A stretch of 64,000 bases of DNA from assembly GCF_034702125.1 (NCBI RefSeq), contig NC_085860.1, positions 56,436,419 through 56,500,418 of the forward strand, read 5' to 3'. This document shows, in pieces, positions 23,578-34,734 of this stretch (position 1 is its first letter; each line of letters begins with the position of its first letter). Made by a program: the position numbers and the translations under genes. The DNA comes from Engraulis encrasicolus. Its lineage: Eukaryota; Chordata; Actinopteri; Clupeiformes; Engraulidae. The notes under the pieces were generated by a model that saw nothing but the letters and a program-made list of their open reading frames with translations, did no database searches and was not told where the DNA came from.

Positions 23578-26330
23578 ATGCCTGAGCGGTGTGTTGCTGG
23601 ATATTGCTCCAACACCCGGGATAACGGCGTTACCCTTCATCGTTTTCCTAAAGACCCTGCTGTGAGTTCACTGTGGACGCAGCAAGTTCGGAGGACAAGA
23701 GCTGGTCCAAAAGGCACACTGTGGCACCCAAGCTCGTCCTCTGTACTGTGCTCTGCACATTTCCAGGATGAGTGCTACGACTCGACCCCGGCTCTGAAGG
23801 AGCAGCTAGGTTTTAATGTGTGCCTGAAGAGGGTTTTGCTGCCAACATCCGTGCCAAGCATATTTCCTCGAGGGACAAACTCGAGGGGGGCGACCGGCGA
23901 CATCGACCACAGCAGGAGGTCTCATGCTCTGGAGAAACGGCAAAGGCTGGAGGTACGTAGTCATCTATTTTGAACTATATTTTAATAATGAACTCAAGGG
24001 AACGGAGATGCAGTGGGGTTCGTGTTTTGTCACTGTATTTAAAACTTGTTTATTGAAGAGTTAGTTGAAGTTGACCAGCTCTGAACACTTCAGCTCAACT
24101 GGCTAGGCTACTAATGCTAAGTGCTTCAGCCGTTCAGCTAAGTTCATCTCGAGTGTTAGCAAAAAGTTTAGTCTCCTTCCTCCTACATTTCAGCTCGCCA
24201 CCTTACAGTGTGTACGGTACAATGATATGCCTTTGAAGTATTCAGCAGAAGCCATAATAGTCACTGTTCCTGTGTGTCAGCTGAATAAACAATCCATGTA
24301 CACGACTCGCAATGCAAAGTCTGTTCTCAGCGACTGTCATCTCCCATCAACATTGTGTCGTGCCTAAAATGGAGCATAAAGCCCAATTCGGACGGGACTT
24401 GTATTACCTAATGGACCCCGGTGATTAGTTACGGAGAATGTCTGCGTTAGTCCTTTGCGAAAGCGACATGAATTTCGCTTACAGACTTGCTTATCCCGTT
24501 CGAATGCGCCACGAAAAATCACAGAGGTCCGGGGGTAATTGCGAATTACCAGAGGTCCATAGGTAATATTTATCCCGTGTGAATTATTATGATCTTACAC
24601 TGTATTCGTCATGCAATTACAAGTTAGTACTTTACTGTTAGAAAACCAAACATATACAATAACAGCTGTTATATGTCATGTCAATGTGCAACTCTTTTCT
24701 GTGTGCAAACCGCAGGCATGTTTGTCACAAATGATAATATAATGTTTCAGGTACTCCAGGAATGCCGATCTCTATATGGTGCTGAAGAGGAAAGAGATGA
24801 CTTACCAGCTGACGTGGACCCATCTACTGATGTAAGTTTTGGTAAACTTTGCAGGTGAACTAAGTTACTAAAGATGACTAAAGACCATATGTGAATATCT
24901 ATACACAGCAGCATTACAGTATATCAAGTACCAGTCCCCTCTCTCAGACCTTCATCCTTACCCTCTCCATTTCTAGAGGTGTTAAAAGAAAAAGTAAAAG
25001 TTTTTTTTGTGGTGTAACTACAACAGTAGCAAATGCTATCACAGAACTGTTACACCATTTACTCCATTGTACCTACCTAATGAGAGAGTGTGTCATTACT
25101 GAATGACACAAAAACCCCTAACAGGGACCGACACAAACTAAACCCAACCAGTGCAGAATTAGCTTATCATAAGACAAGTACACTGGTCTACCTTTTACTC
25201 AGATAGGTTACCTGTGTTGGAAGGATAAAAAAAAAACCTTGAACACACACACATTATATATGATAGATAGATATAGACATGTGCACATATGTTCTTTCTG
25301 ATTTATTCAGGTGAACTCAACAAAAGATCAGGGCTGTGACAGTTCCATACAAGTTTGTCTGAGGCCACCTACAAGGACGGTGGCTATGCAGTTCAGAGGA
25401 TGTCGACGGACTACAGGTTTTTACATTTATGTACATATTTTATACAAACACATGTCTGGGGAAGGTTTTCAGCAATGCATCTTGTGTACATAAATCGCTA
25501 ATGACAATCATTTTCCATGTCAAACATGTATTTTCACATTTACACAAAAAATGCTGGAAAAACTATGTCTGGGTAGAGTAATTTACAATTTATGCAATTA
25601 CCAGTGCCTGCAACCTTCACCTTCAAAAAAAGTTGTGTGAATTGAATGAAGATTTCCTAAAGCTGACACTGATTTCTATATACTGAACATTTGTTATGTC
25701 TGTAAGATAGGCTGGGGCCATTCCGGATGTAGTTGTGTAGGAAAGGGTGAGGGCCTTGTGCAACCTGATTAACCCATTTTAGCCTAGGCCCTTTTTGGGA
25801 AAGGGTGCCCTCTGCCTATTAAATCCTAAATATCTCAGCTTCATGTTCATCTTGTTCCTGCGTGTTCTGTTTGTGTTCAATTCTTAGAGTGATCCTGGCT
25901 GCTCTGCATTTCAATGAGAATGCCAACAGGGAGCAGCGGAGCAGAAAGGATGGCGAGAAAATGTTCAGCTTGCGGTTTCCTAAGTACAAGAAGGGCGGCT
26001 ACATTGTTAGGAAAGTGCTGACGGAGCCGTCTTTTGGTAAGCATAATAGAAAGTTGATTGCGGATATGATATGTATTTTGAGATGTTCTGGTGTATCATA
26101 CCTATTGTAGGGTTAATTTGAACCTTGTCCCATATTCAACAGGCTATGCAGAGGAGCTGATGCAGATGGTGGAGGCCATGTGTCGAGGTGAGGAATACAG
26201 CGGTGATGACCTTGACATCCCAGACCCATCCCCTGTTCCAGAGCCACTCAGTGCGTCATGTGAAAAGCCGGAGAAGAGGGCAGCAGTGAAAGCACATGCG
26301 ACCCGCTTCCGCATCACAAATAGCACTTAA
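23578..26330 (+). CDS. THAP-domain protein, five exons, intact
   Basis: Exons 23578-23952, 24751-24831, 25311-25416, 25890-26036 and 26143-26330 join in phase with GT-AG introns to give 298 codons plus TAA. Residues 1-90 form a THAP (C2CH) zinc finger: MPERCVAGYC, LHRFPKDP, a conserved Trp, and LCSAHF. THAP domains bind specific DNA. The C-terminal part (ALHFNENANREQ, FPKYKKGGYIVRKV) resembles a basic domain I associate with uncharacterised fish transposon-linked proteins; its function is unknown. The ATG at 23578 was chosen over upstream non-ATG frames because THAP proteins start just before the first Cys. A TATA-like (AT)n run precedes it and AATAAA follows near 26590. No frameshift or stop was seen, unlike neighbouring mobile genes, so the frame may be under selection or young. 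Confidence 0.85.
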
Positions 26331-26986
26331 AGAGGGAGGAGAAGGGTTGTTTTTTTTGGAGGGGGGAGGGGAGGAGTTATCAATAGAGCATTCGCAGTGC
26401 AGAGTGTGTAGGTAACACGCTCAGTAAATTACCTGCACTAGCCTACTCAGTGCTCTCGCACTTCAGCCGTCACTGTTTCATGATATCTATCTGTATTGAC
26501 TTCAGTGGAGTTAAAACTCTGTTTGTGTATATAAGCTCAAGTGAACTGCCTGCACATTTTGAATACAAATAAGACTGAAAGCAGAAGAAAATAAAAACTA
26601 TTGTATGTGCAACAGCTGTGTCATCCTTTGTCATCCAGAACCCGTCGGGGAAAATAGTGTTTTTAACATCTGGGTTGTCTCACCCTTTAACGAGACTGGC
26701 GTAGTCACCTTTTAAAACCTAATTACTTAAAAGTCTGAAATCTTAGTAACCCCACTCGGTTACATAGGCTATTGTATTCTTGACCCAGAAGTAGGCCTAC
26801 TGCAGAGCATCTTGGTCACCACTCAGTAAAGAATACCAGCTGCTATTCCATGGTAAAGGCGTATTTGTTGTAAATTGTAAAATGAAGACACATTCACTTG
26901 AAGAGGTAAATTGACCTTAATTTAATGTAGTATTTACAAACAAAAAAAGAAAACAAAATTACCAACACATAAGTGCTTGTGCTATA
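26331..26986. other. Intergenic region between convergent genes
   Basis: Holds the 3' UTR of the THAP gene, including AATAAA near 26590, and the 3' flank of the minus-strand P2X7-like gene. No further gene seen. Confidence 0.5.
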
Positions 26987-28049
26987 TCACGGGTTGTTGT
27001 TGGCATCCTGGAACCCCCTGTAATCAACAGAGGGAAAACTTCTCCGGACACAGCACACCACACAGGAAGGTAAGGGGACCCTGACATGTCTTCCCAGGTA
27101 CTCGTAGCACCATCGCACAAACTGCCTATATGCGGTGTACCTCTTCCACCTAACAGTTGAAAGAAAGATCAGAAGGGGAAAAAAGTTTGTTTTATAAGTA
27201 GGCCCACTGTAGCCTTCATGGCTGTTCTGTTGTTTTTTTTTTTTGTAATGTCAGATCGTACTATCCAATTCCACACGAATTATTATACTCACTCTTCTCC
27301 CTCTACGTCCCCGTAGTCCTGCCGGTAGTGGAAGTAGGCAGTGCGCAGAACGTGCACGTTCATGCAAACTGGCTGAAAGCCAAGATGCTCTGTAATGCAG
27401 CGGATGCCTGCTCCACCCTCCTCTCGCACACCCTCGATTGTTCACGGCAGCACACCGACTCGTCTACTGTAGGCATGGGCTCACACCTCCCACACGAACA
27501 CCTAAAATGTTACAGGTAGAAGGAAGGGTCTTGAAATAATCACTGTCAATGTCGAGGGTTGACGTGGAAAGCACTGGTCAGGACCTAGGCGAAAGGCAAA
27601 CTGCTATGGTATGCCTAATTTGTATTTTTATGATTCCTTCATATATTTTTTTTAAAAGGAAAACTATCATTAAAAATAAAGATGAAAACAACGACAAGCA
27701 CTGGGATATAACAAGACTCCAATTGCGAGCTGTAGGCTAGGTCAGTTAGCCTTATGGCGTTGCTTATTATGGGAGGTGAAGACAGCACACGCTCGCTATA
27801 AGCTAGGACTACAAATGTGGATATTACACTAAAGTAGACAATTAGGCCTATCTTACGGAGTCTACTCTCTGTTCATTGTCTGGAAAGTAAACAAGAAGGT
27901 AGTTACCATTCCACATGCTGTAGCCTGCCAAAGTCCCTTGGCATCCCACCGTCTGCCACAGCAGCAGCAACACCTTCATCCTCGCCATCTGAACTTTCAG
28001 AGTCGTGTGGCTCCAACTCTCCAAGATATGGCTCATACCTGTATGGCAT
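26987..28049 (-). CDS. P2X7 C-terminal (ballast)-like cysteine-rich protein, three exons, one apparent 1-nt deletion
   Basis: Exons 28049-27907, 27501-27293 and 27149-26987 with GT-AG junctions. The product begins MPYRYEPYLGELEP, has an acidic stretch, then WCSCGRCEPMPT, VCCRE, GIRCITEHLGFQPVC, YRQFVRWCYEYLG and RVPLPSCVV with VRRSFPS...YRGF. This Cys pattern and the YRQF..W..LG...PSC.....R..FP core match the intracellular zinc-binding ballast of P2X7 receptors; the channel part is absent. The summed coding length is 515 nt, one short of a codon multiple, because the frame shifts within GTGTGCGAGAGGAG near 27425; a lost base or sequence error would explain it. Many fish genes carry this domain alone. 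Role unknown; zinc binding is inferred. Confidence 0.75.
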
Positions 28050-28338
28050 TATGCCCCACCATTACACTCCAACATCGGATTGGATTCCTCCACTTCAAAA
28101 AAAGTTTCAGGATCCGAGGAGGAGTCTGAGGAATGTTCCGGAGTCTACGTCATAGGTCACATGACCGACCGTTGGCAAGCTCGCCAGCAGACCTCAAAAA
28201 ACACACTTTTCAAACGCCGTACAAACTTAATTTCTCAAACATAATGATCAAAACCAACTTCAAGTGACTATATTTTATATATATTTTCCACGTGTATGTG
28301 TATATTCCAGTATTTTAAACGTGTCATGAGGTCTTTAA

Positions 28339-29185
28339 GCTGCAGCAGTCGACCACATTTTCTCATTCGGAAGTAATCCCGTTATGGTCCAATACAAAAA
28401 GCACCAACATATTGCCGTCAAATACGGCGAAACATTGGGTGAAGGACGACAGACCTCGGCCTTTATTTATTTTCATAAGTTTACGGGTTTAGCAACTGGA
28501 CGCAATTCACTATTCCCATAGAGGCTACCTTTCTCAAAGCCCATTTACCTTTGAAACAGTGATTTTGACGGTGCTCACTTGTAAAACTACAGCGACAGCA
28601 CCAAGATGGATAATATATGATGACAGGAGGAGGACACTTGTGTCAGAGATTATAGGAGTAGTCTCTCTGCTTGTGTGTCTTCGAAAGCAGACTTTCTATC
28701 TGCAGCTGATACCTCGACTCGAGCGGAGCGACAACATGAAGACCCCTAGACCAGCGCTCTGATTGGTCAATATTCCCCCCCACACGTTGCTGGCCAATGG
28801 AAAGGCCAGCGCGAGAGTTGCAAGCAGAGCCATATCTACGGCTCTGGCTGGTTGCAAGTCTACAGAGAAATATAATATATAAGGGCCCGTGAAAACACTT
28901 TGCTATTGGTTTTTCCCGTATTTTGAAGTGACAGCGCCGTAGTTTGATGTCAAAATCCGTATCTGCTACACAAAATGCGTAATGGTCGGCAGGTATGCTA
29001 GTGTAATATTCTTGAGCCTTCTACTGTGAATCCGCCATGAGCCTCATCTTTTCTTTTCTTTTTATTAAACTAATTATTGTAAATAATAAAATTATTTGTG
29101 ACTAACTTTAATCACTTGCCTCTTGGATGATTATTTTGGGTAAACCCTGCACGGGAACATTCGGTGAAGCAGACCACCTTCACCA
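28339..29185. other. No recognised gene
   Basis: A short inverted motif (AGAGCCATATCTACGGCTCTG near 28829) can form a hairpin. Otherwise nothing assignable. Confidence 0.35.
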
Positions 29186-29466
29186 TATTACATTTACATG
29201 AAAGTTTACTAAGTATTAAACAAATATTTCCTAGTATGGTCCAGTCATTTTTTGCAGCTAAAAATTGCTATTTTTGGAAATTCAAAATGGCGGACCATGG
29301 AGAAGATCCCCCTTTTCATGTATGAAAAGTGCAATTTTTCCAGTCATAATGAATACTTAGAATTTGATGCTGGTGGTAAGTATTCATGAAAAAGGTAACA
29401 TTAGTGAATGGGCAGCATGAATTCCGGAAATAAACATCTAAAAATCTCACACAGTGTCCCTTTAAC
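29186..29466 (-). mobile_element. Truncated TTAAAGGGACACTG-type MITE, copy 1
   Basis: Shares CAAAATGGCGGACCATGGAG, GAAAAGTGCAATTTTTCCAG and the terminal CACAGTGTCCCTTTAA with the full copy at 35092-35439 in opposite orientation. The other end is missing or diverged. Confidence 0.75.
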
Positions 29467-30378
29467 GGCCAAGGCTACAGCTGCATTAGAGGATGGTGAG
29501 GGAGTGCTTTATGTGGTGATGGCAGAAAGCCCTGGGCATTCCAGCAAATACAACACATACTCTTTCATGGACGACTCAACAAAGCATGTGGTGTTTAAGC
29601 TGATGCAGGTGATCAGTTCTACAACACCTGTCATACATCTCTGTAACCAGTTTCAGATTCCCTCATTCATACATTTCTGCTCCACAGGTGTCACGGGCCT
29701 CAAGTTCTGCTGCCATGCAGGCAGACTAGGCAATAGCCTAGGGCCCCACCAAATTTCCCCTCTGTAGGGGCTCCCAAGAATCAACCCCACCGTTGTAAAT
29801 ACCAGCAAAATTCAGTCAAATGGACCCCACGTCTATGTTTCGTCTTGAGCCCCCAAATGGGTCCGCTAGAACCGCTGCTGCTGCCGTGGAACGCATTACC
29901 GCAGAGATACACCAGCGGCGACGCGATTCGAGCGACAGAGTGTAGCAGCAAGCGATAGGAGAGATTGAGGAGACTAGAGTATGTCCGTACAGGCAGAAGG
30001 CAAAGCATTCAAGCATTCCCATTGGCTGTGGTCACTGACCTCTATACAGTCATTGGCTGTCGCGGCTTGTCGCCGAACCGCGTCATAGAAAGTTGAAAAT
30101 ATTTCAACTTCAAATTGTCGCGCTCGTCGCGCAAATCGCTCTAGTCTCCAGAATCGCTTTTGTCTCTCGACTCAATACAAAGTCAATTACTTCCGTCGCT
30201 CGACTCGCTCAGATCGCCGCTGGTGTATCTCTGCGGTTAGGTTTCAGGAAAGGCCTGGACAACATCCTGAATGAGGGCATCGATGTAACAGCTGTCACCA
30301 CTGATCTGCATCCTTCCATCCGGAAATTTAGAGAGAGAGAGGATTATCCTGACATCATTCATCAATTTGACCCATGAC
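29467..30378 (+). pseudogene. Relic of a THAP-type/Kolobok-like transposase core
   Basis: Two blocks: 29467-29620 encodes ESPGHSSKYNTYSFMDDST, resembling a DSPGH.AKY..Y..MD motif I recall from uncharacterised fish transposases, and 30240-30376 encodes FRKGLDNILNEGIDVTAVTT followed by DLHPSIRKFRE and HQFDP, resembling the following TD.H..I....H.FD block. A Harbinger-type MITE and other sequence lie between. The first Asp is Glu here, and stops precede the blocks, so this is inactive. Family assignment is from memory of the motif order and is tentative. Confidence 0.5.
29899..30236. mobile_element. PIF/Harbinger-like MITE with TTA duplication
   Basis: The left end CCGCAGAGATACACCAGCGG and inverted right end at 30217-30236 are perfect, with TTA outside both (29896-29898, 30237-30239). 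A 3-bp TTA target duplication is characteristic of PIF/Harbinger elements. 338 bp, non-coding. Confidence 0.85.
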
Positions 30379-30423
30379 GTGTAGCAAAAGGTTCGTTTTC
30401 TGTTAGGCTATATCTCCCTTTAA

Positions 30424-30525
30424 TAGATGCGTCCCAGCATCTCTTTAAGAGGGTATGTCTGTCCGTCTGAAACACGTTCTTTAAATTGTTCCCTCATGTG
30501 TCCACAAGGTGGCAGAGTTGACTTT
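30424..30525 (-). repeat. Dispersed ~100-bp repeat, copy 1
   Basis: AGATGCGTCCCAGCATCTCT...AAGAGGGTATGT...GTGTCCACAAGGTGGCAG recurs at 47727-47842 in the same orientation. Orientation is arbitrary. Function unknown. Confidence 0.6.
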
Positions 30526-31600
30526 TGTTGGCCTGGAGCTAATGCGTGCAAGCCAAAACAGCGATTGTGTTGCATAACGCGATAACTCCACGACGGACAG
30601 ACGGCAATGGAGTCGTATTTACACAGTTGACAGGCCTTGACTCGCCGCACATTGTTAGAGGACCCATTTGTAGTCTACAGGCAGCTCCTCCTCTAGACGT
30701 GGGCCAGCCTTTAACCTTCGGTGAGTTGTTTTTTCCAATAACACTCAAATTGTTCTCCGTTTTTCTCCAGTCCTTAAACTTGGGCTCGAGCCGAATATTC
30801 CCAGTGAGTTTGCAAACATTCTGGGACTACGTTTCAGTCAGTAGGCGGCCTAGTCAGTGCACGCTACGCACTGAAACATGGTGTTCGCCTCGAACTACAA
30901 GTTGTAGACAAGTGCGCCATTTGAGATAGGCCTACTGTGTTTTACTGATATTCTCGGACATTGCAAGGGAGGCTCATTCGTTTTCTGCAAATCACATAAT
31001 GCTGCAATGGCGTGATACTAATGGTTGATAAATACAAACTATGTCTGGTAATTTGTAATGTAGCCTACTTGATCTATTTTCAATTTGGAATCATATGGTA
31101 CTTTTCCAAAATCAAAGCTAGCCTACATGGTAGGCTTATTATAAATTGCACAAAAAAATCCCTAAACACTGAAAGTAGTAGGTGCACTTCCATATTTCTA
31201 TCAATTGATTTTGTGCGATTGTCCAGGATTTAGAAAAGAAAATGGTAGCGACAGTACAAAGATCATCACAGAAAATGCTGTGTTGAGACCAGAGACTTGA
31301 GATGAGAGTGATTACAGACGTTATCACAGCGCTGTATGGCTTGGCCGTGAGGGGAGTCACATTTCTTCTTTGGTCAGTACTTTAGGCATCAAATTAAAGT
31401 GCAATGCCACTACCGCAAGGGTTGGCATGTGGAACAGTCATAGGACGACATGAATGCTTGTCAGCTGTCCTTAATTATCCCCTGCAGTTACTGTGGACTG
31501 ACAGCTGCAGTTAATTTGGCCACACACTGAACACTGACAACCGGATATCCTCTATTGGCCGATTTTTGCGGAGTCACAATTTTTATCCATCATGGTGTCA
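30526..31600. other. No recognised gene
   Basis: Short frames only; no motif, splice-supported exon or repeat boundary recognised. Confidence 0.35.
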
Positions 31601-31602
31601 CA

Positions 31603-32048
31603 CCCAGAGCCATACAGAGGGAGAGTCGGGCAATCTCCACTGTGCCCTAGGGTCGATTTCCGCATTAGCAAAATTAGCTGTTTTAGCGTCTCGGAACTGC
31701 TTAGCGTTGTGAATGTTAGTGCCTAGAAGTGGGCGTAGCACACAGCAAATGCAATGCAGGGAATATGACAGACTCGCTATTCGTTGTAATAACTTCAGAT
31801 AAACATCACAGATGGTAAAACTGTTGTGATTATCATTACCGAGACAGTTGATAGTTTACGTATTTGTGGTGATTACCCCGCAGTATAGTTTGTTAGTCCT
31901 TATTTTTGGCTTTTTATGTGGTGGTTCTATGTTGAGTCTATGGAAAGACAGCCGCTTTAGGCACGACCTCGATCTCGTTGAAAGGCGGGGCTGCAATTTA
32001 TTTCCTGGTCCTCCATTCGCGTAACTCTCCCTCTGTATGGCTCTGGTC
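31603..32048. mobile_element. MITE with CCAGAGCCATACAGAGG ends
   Basis: CCAGAGCCATACAGAGGGAG at 31603 is inverted at about 32023-32048 (CTCCCTCTGTATGGCTCTGG). About 445 bp, non-coding. The target duplication was not resolved. Confidence 0.65.
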
Positions 32049-32179
32049 GCACCCAATGACCATGCGCACGGGAGTTAATTTTCCATCCACTCGTGTCCTC
32101 AGGCCACTCCCCCATACTACACCGTGGCCAATGCATTTCCCCCCGAGAGATAGTTGTTATGTCGACTTTCTTTGGTTGA

Positions 32180-33500
32180 GACTAGCCACTTTACAAGCTT
32201 TATAGACAAACTGTACAGCCAATCACCAAAAAAACTCAGAGAACTTGACAGTGCAGCAGCATCAGTGGGAACACAATTGCGTAAGATCGGCCAGGTTTTT
32301 GGTGTAAGGTGGGTAGCTTCCTCCTACAGAACTGTTGATGCTGTCTGTAACATGTACAATGCCCTGCACAAGCATTTCCCAAGTGTTAGTGAAGATTCAG
32401 CCAGAACCTCTGCAGAGAGGTGCATGTATGGCCTGGCCATTAAACTATCCTCTGCAGACTTTATTAAAAATCTCGGACTCTGGAAGAACTTACAGACATA
32501 TCAGAAGCTTTGCAAAAGGGAGACATCTGTCTCTCTGATGCGATGAAGAAAATCAGAAGACAAGCTGAGCTTTTTGAAGCAATGGTGGTGTAACAAGTGC
32601 CATAGTTGCATGTCAGGGTGTTGAGGAGAGAGTTTTCAAAGGGGTGCCTGTGAGAACAGGTGGGAGTCGAACGATTATCCCACCTGAAAAATTATTCCAT
32701 GCTTTAAGCAACAGCATGATGTCAAGGATGGTTACAGAGGCTGAACATGAGCTTTATGAGCGTCTGAACAATCTTAATCCGGAAACCTGGCCACCTCCAG
32801 TGCCAGCCTTATTTGGAGAGGCAGAGTTAAGACTGCTTTACACAGGGATTAAAGTTTTTAAAAATCCTGAGCCTGAACTTTTTGGTGCGTCCACGCGACT
32901 CTATATGGCACATGTGTCGGAATGAAAAGTTCATTGCTTTTGAAGTGTTTACACTCAACTTATGTTTATCTCATTTATCTTATGGGTACAATGGCGTGGT
33001 CAAAAAGATGTATGACTTGAATAATTCGGTTAATAATGTTAGCTTCATAGCGTTCCTTTGCAATCATTGGCTGACAAACGTAAGAGGGATTTCGATTGTC
33101 TTTTTATTTTTTTTAAATTTATTTACCGTCAATTCATTTTCGAGTGTTTTTTTTCACCCATGGCCAATCGCCACAAGCTGGAAATCCGGCCAGGGGCCGG
33201 AGAACTTTAATCCCTGTTAAAACCCGTTTCAACATTAACTTCTAGTGTCAAACAAGATTTTAGGGATTTTAAGGAGAACTGTGACTAGCCACTAAAAGGA
33301 GGGCTGATGCTACTGAACATGCAGGAAATACACTGGCCATCAGTAAAGCAGTGTGAAAGAGGGTTCTCCCTTATGAACAAGATAATTTCACCTATTCGCA
33401 ATCAACAAAAAGTTGAGAATTTGTCATATTTAATGTTCATTAACTTAGTGGGCCCACCACTGGAGTTGTGGAACCCCACTAAATATGTTAAAAACTGGAT
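32180..33500 (+). pseudogene. hAT-family transposase relic, KIAA1586-like
   Basis: Blocks in order: FIDKLYSQSPKKLRELDSAA, GVRWVASSYRTVDAV, ERCMYGLAIKLSSADFIKNL (32186-32540), then a frameshifted AMKKIRRQAELFEAMVV ending at a stop (32592), then WPPPVPALFGEAELRLLY (32644-32905), and finally CERGFSLMNKIISPIR and VENLSYLMFINLVGPP (33307-33490), which match the hAT C-terminal dimerisation region. The order fits KIAA1586-like/hAT-derived proteins. Frameshifts, a stop, and an insertion at about 32920-33300 make it a relic. Confidence 0.7.
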
Positions 33501-33993
33501 TCTAACCCGTCCGTCTGCAGACAATTTGTGGCTTAGAGCTGTCACGGATTCAAGCGAGGCAAGATGTTCGGTATGTTGCAAAGTGTTTAAGCTCGGCACG
33601 ATGGGGATCAAGGCGGTGGATTCCCATATGAATAGTCTAAAACATGTTGCCTTCGAGAAGGCTCGCCAGCAGCAGCCGGCAATATCGACGTTTTGCCCTG
33701 CTGCAAGTGCTACGGCAACGACTAGCAGTAGTACTAGTTCCAATCAGTCGAGCTCACAACCCAGCATACTAACGGTATGCAGCTCTGCTCCTACTCTGAA
33801 GGCCGAGGTGATATGGGTCCTTAGAACTGTGACGAGTCACCAATCGTACAGATCCAATGAAGGAATTGACTTTCTTCAAAGCTATGTTCCCCGACTCCGC
33901 CTTGGTTCAGTCCTTTACTTGTTAGACGGTGGGCTAGATTTCGTAGCTCCTTTAGAAAACGAGTTTCGTTCTCACTCTCGAGTGGCAACTTGA
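33307..33993 (+). pseudogene. In-frame fusion of one hAT C-terminus to the N-terminus of another
   Basis: One uninterrupted 228-codon frame joins the hAT dimerisation tail described for the preceding relic to a zinc finger (CSVCCKVFKLGTMGIKAVDSH...KH), an S/T/Q-rich linker, and AEVIWVLRTVTSHQSYRSNEG, which is the usual start of a different fish hAT transposase. The catalytic part of the second gene follows only after an inserted element (34029-34672). Fusion is probably accidental, from adjacent relics. Confidence 0.6.
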
Positions 33994-34028
33994 TTTTTCT
34001 AGTATGACCTACTAACAATATGTAAAGC

Positions 34029-34672
34029 AATATTCTGGCTGTTGCCACGCTGAAAAGTTGCACGTTGATCTTAAAAAATAACGAAAATAAAAAAGACTGG
34101 GGGTGACGTCACAATGCACAGTCAATGGGAAGTCTCCGCCCCTCAAAGTTGAAAAGGGAATATTTATCCGCATATCGGGCTTTTTTCATGGGCAGATAAT
34201 TCACTTAATCATTGAAACAACGTAGGTATTTCATTCCTGACCATTTTCCTGTTACTGGAAAAAATAACACAGCTTGCATTTCTTTACTGACACGTAGTTT
34301 TTTTTGGCGAATTGATCTACCCCCGTCACCTCATTGCTCTATTGCTTTGAGGGAACAGACCTGTCCTCTTTTTGACATTTATCTCTCGTTGCCCAATGAT
34401 GGTCAAACAGTCGAACACTAACAGCGAAAAAGAGCACTTCTGAAAGTTTGAGAAAAATATTTTTTTTGCATGTACACAACAAGTGAGCCCACTTACCCCC
34501 CAACTTGTAACTTTTTGCCATGAAATCTGACGGTTCCGGGTAGCATGCACGCGCTAGCTGTATTCTGCCTCGTTGACTTTGCATTGACGTGACGTCACTC
34601 GGTCGGCTAGTTTTTATTGTCATTTTTATAAATCAATGTGCAAGTTTTGAGGATGGCAACAGCCAAAATATT
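34029..34672. mobile_element. MITE with ~35-bp inverted ends (AATATTYTGGCTGTTGCCA)
   Basis: Left and right ends match over about 35 bp in inverted orientation with a few mismatches. The interior has TGACGTCA-like motifs near both sides and no coding region. It splits the second hAT transposase relic. Target duplication not clear. Confidence 0.65.
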
Positions 34673-34734
34673 GATTAATGGGTTGTCACTCGTTAACACC
34701 AACGAACTGACAAGATATGAGACTGGGCCCACCA

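Larger units (their letters stand above)
23252..28334. mobile_element. TTAA-target DNA element carrying a THAP gene and a P2X7-ballast-like gene
   Basis: A perfect 16-bp inverted repeat AGACCTCATGACACGT begins at 23252 and ends, inverted, at 28334, with TTAA immediately outside both ends (23248-23251 and 28335-28338). The 5,083-bp span encloses two convergent multi-exon genes. TTAA duplication is known for piggyBac and Kolobok elements, and Kolobok transposases carry THAP domains (established knowledge), so a Kolobok-like origin is the leading inference. No complete catalytic transposase was recognised inside: the THAP protein is only 298 residues. An alternative is a non-autonomous or partly domesticated element. 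Confidence 0.75.

Noticed and set aside
23578..26330. Full Kolobok transposase
   Set aside because: The protein has a THAP domain but is only 298 residues and no DDE core was recognised.
32180..33500. Functional KIAA1586-like host gene
   Set aside because: Frameshifts, an internal stop and an inserted segment make an active gene unlikely.
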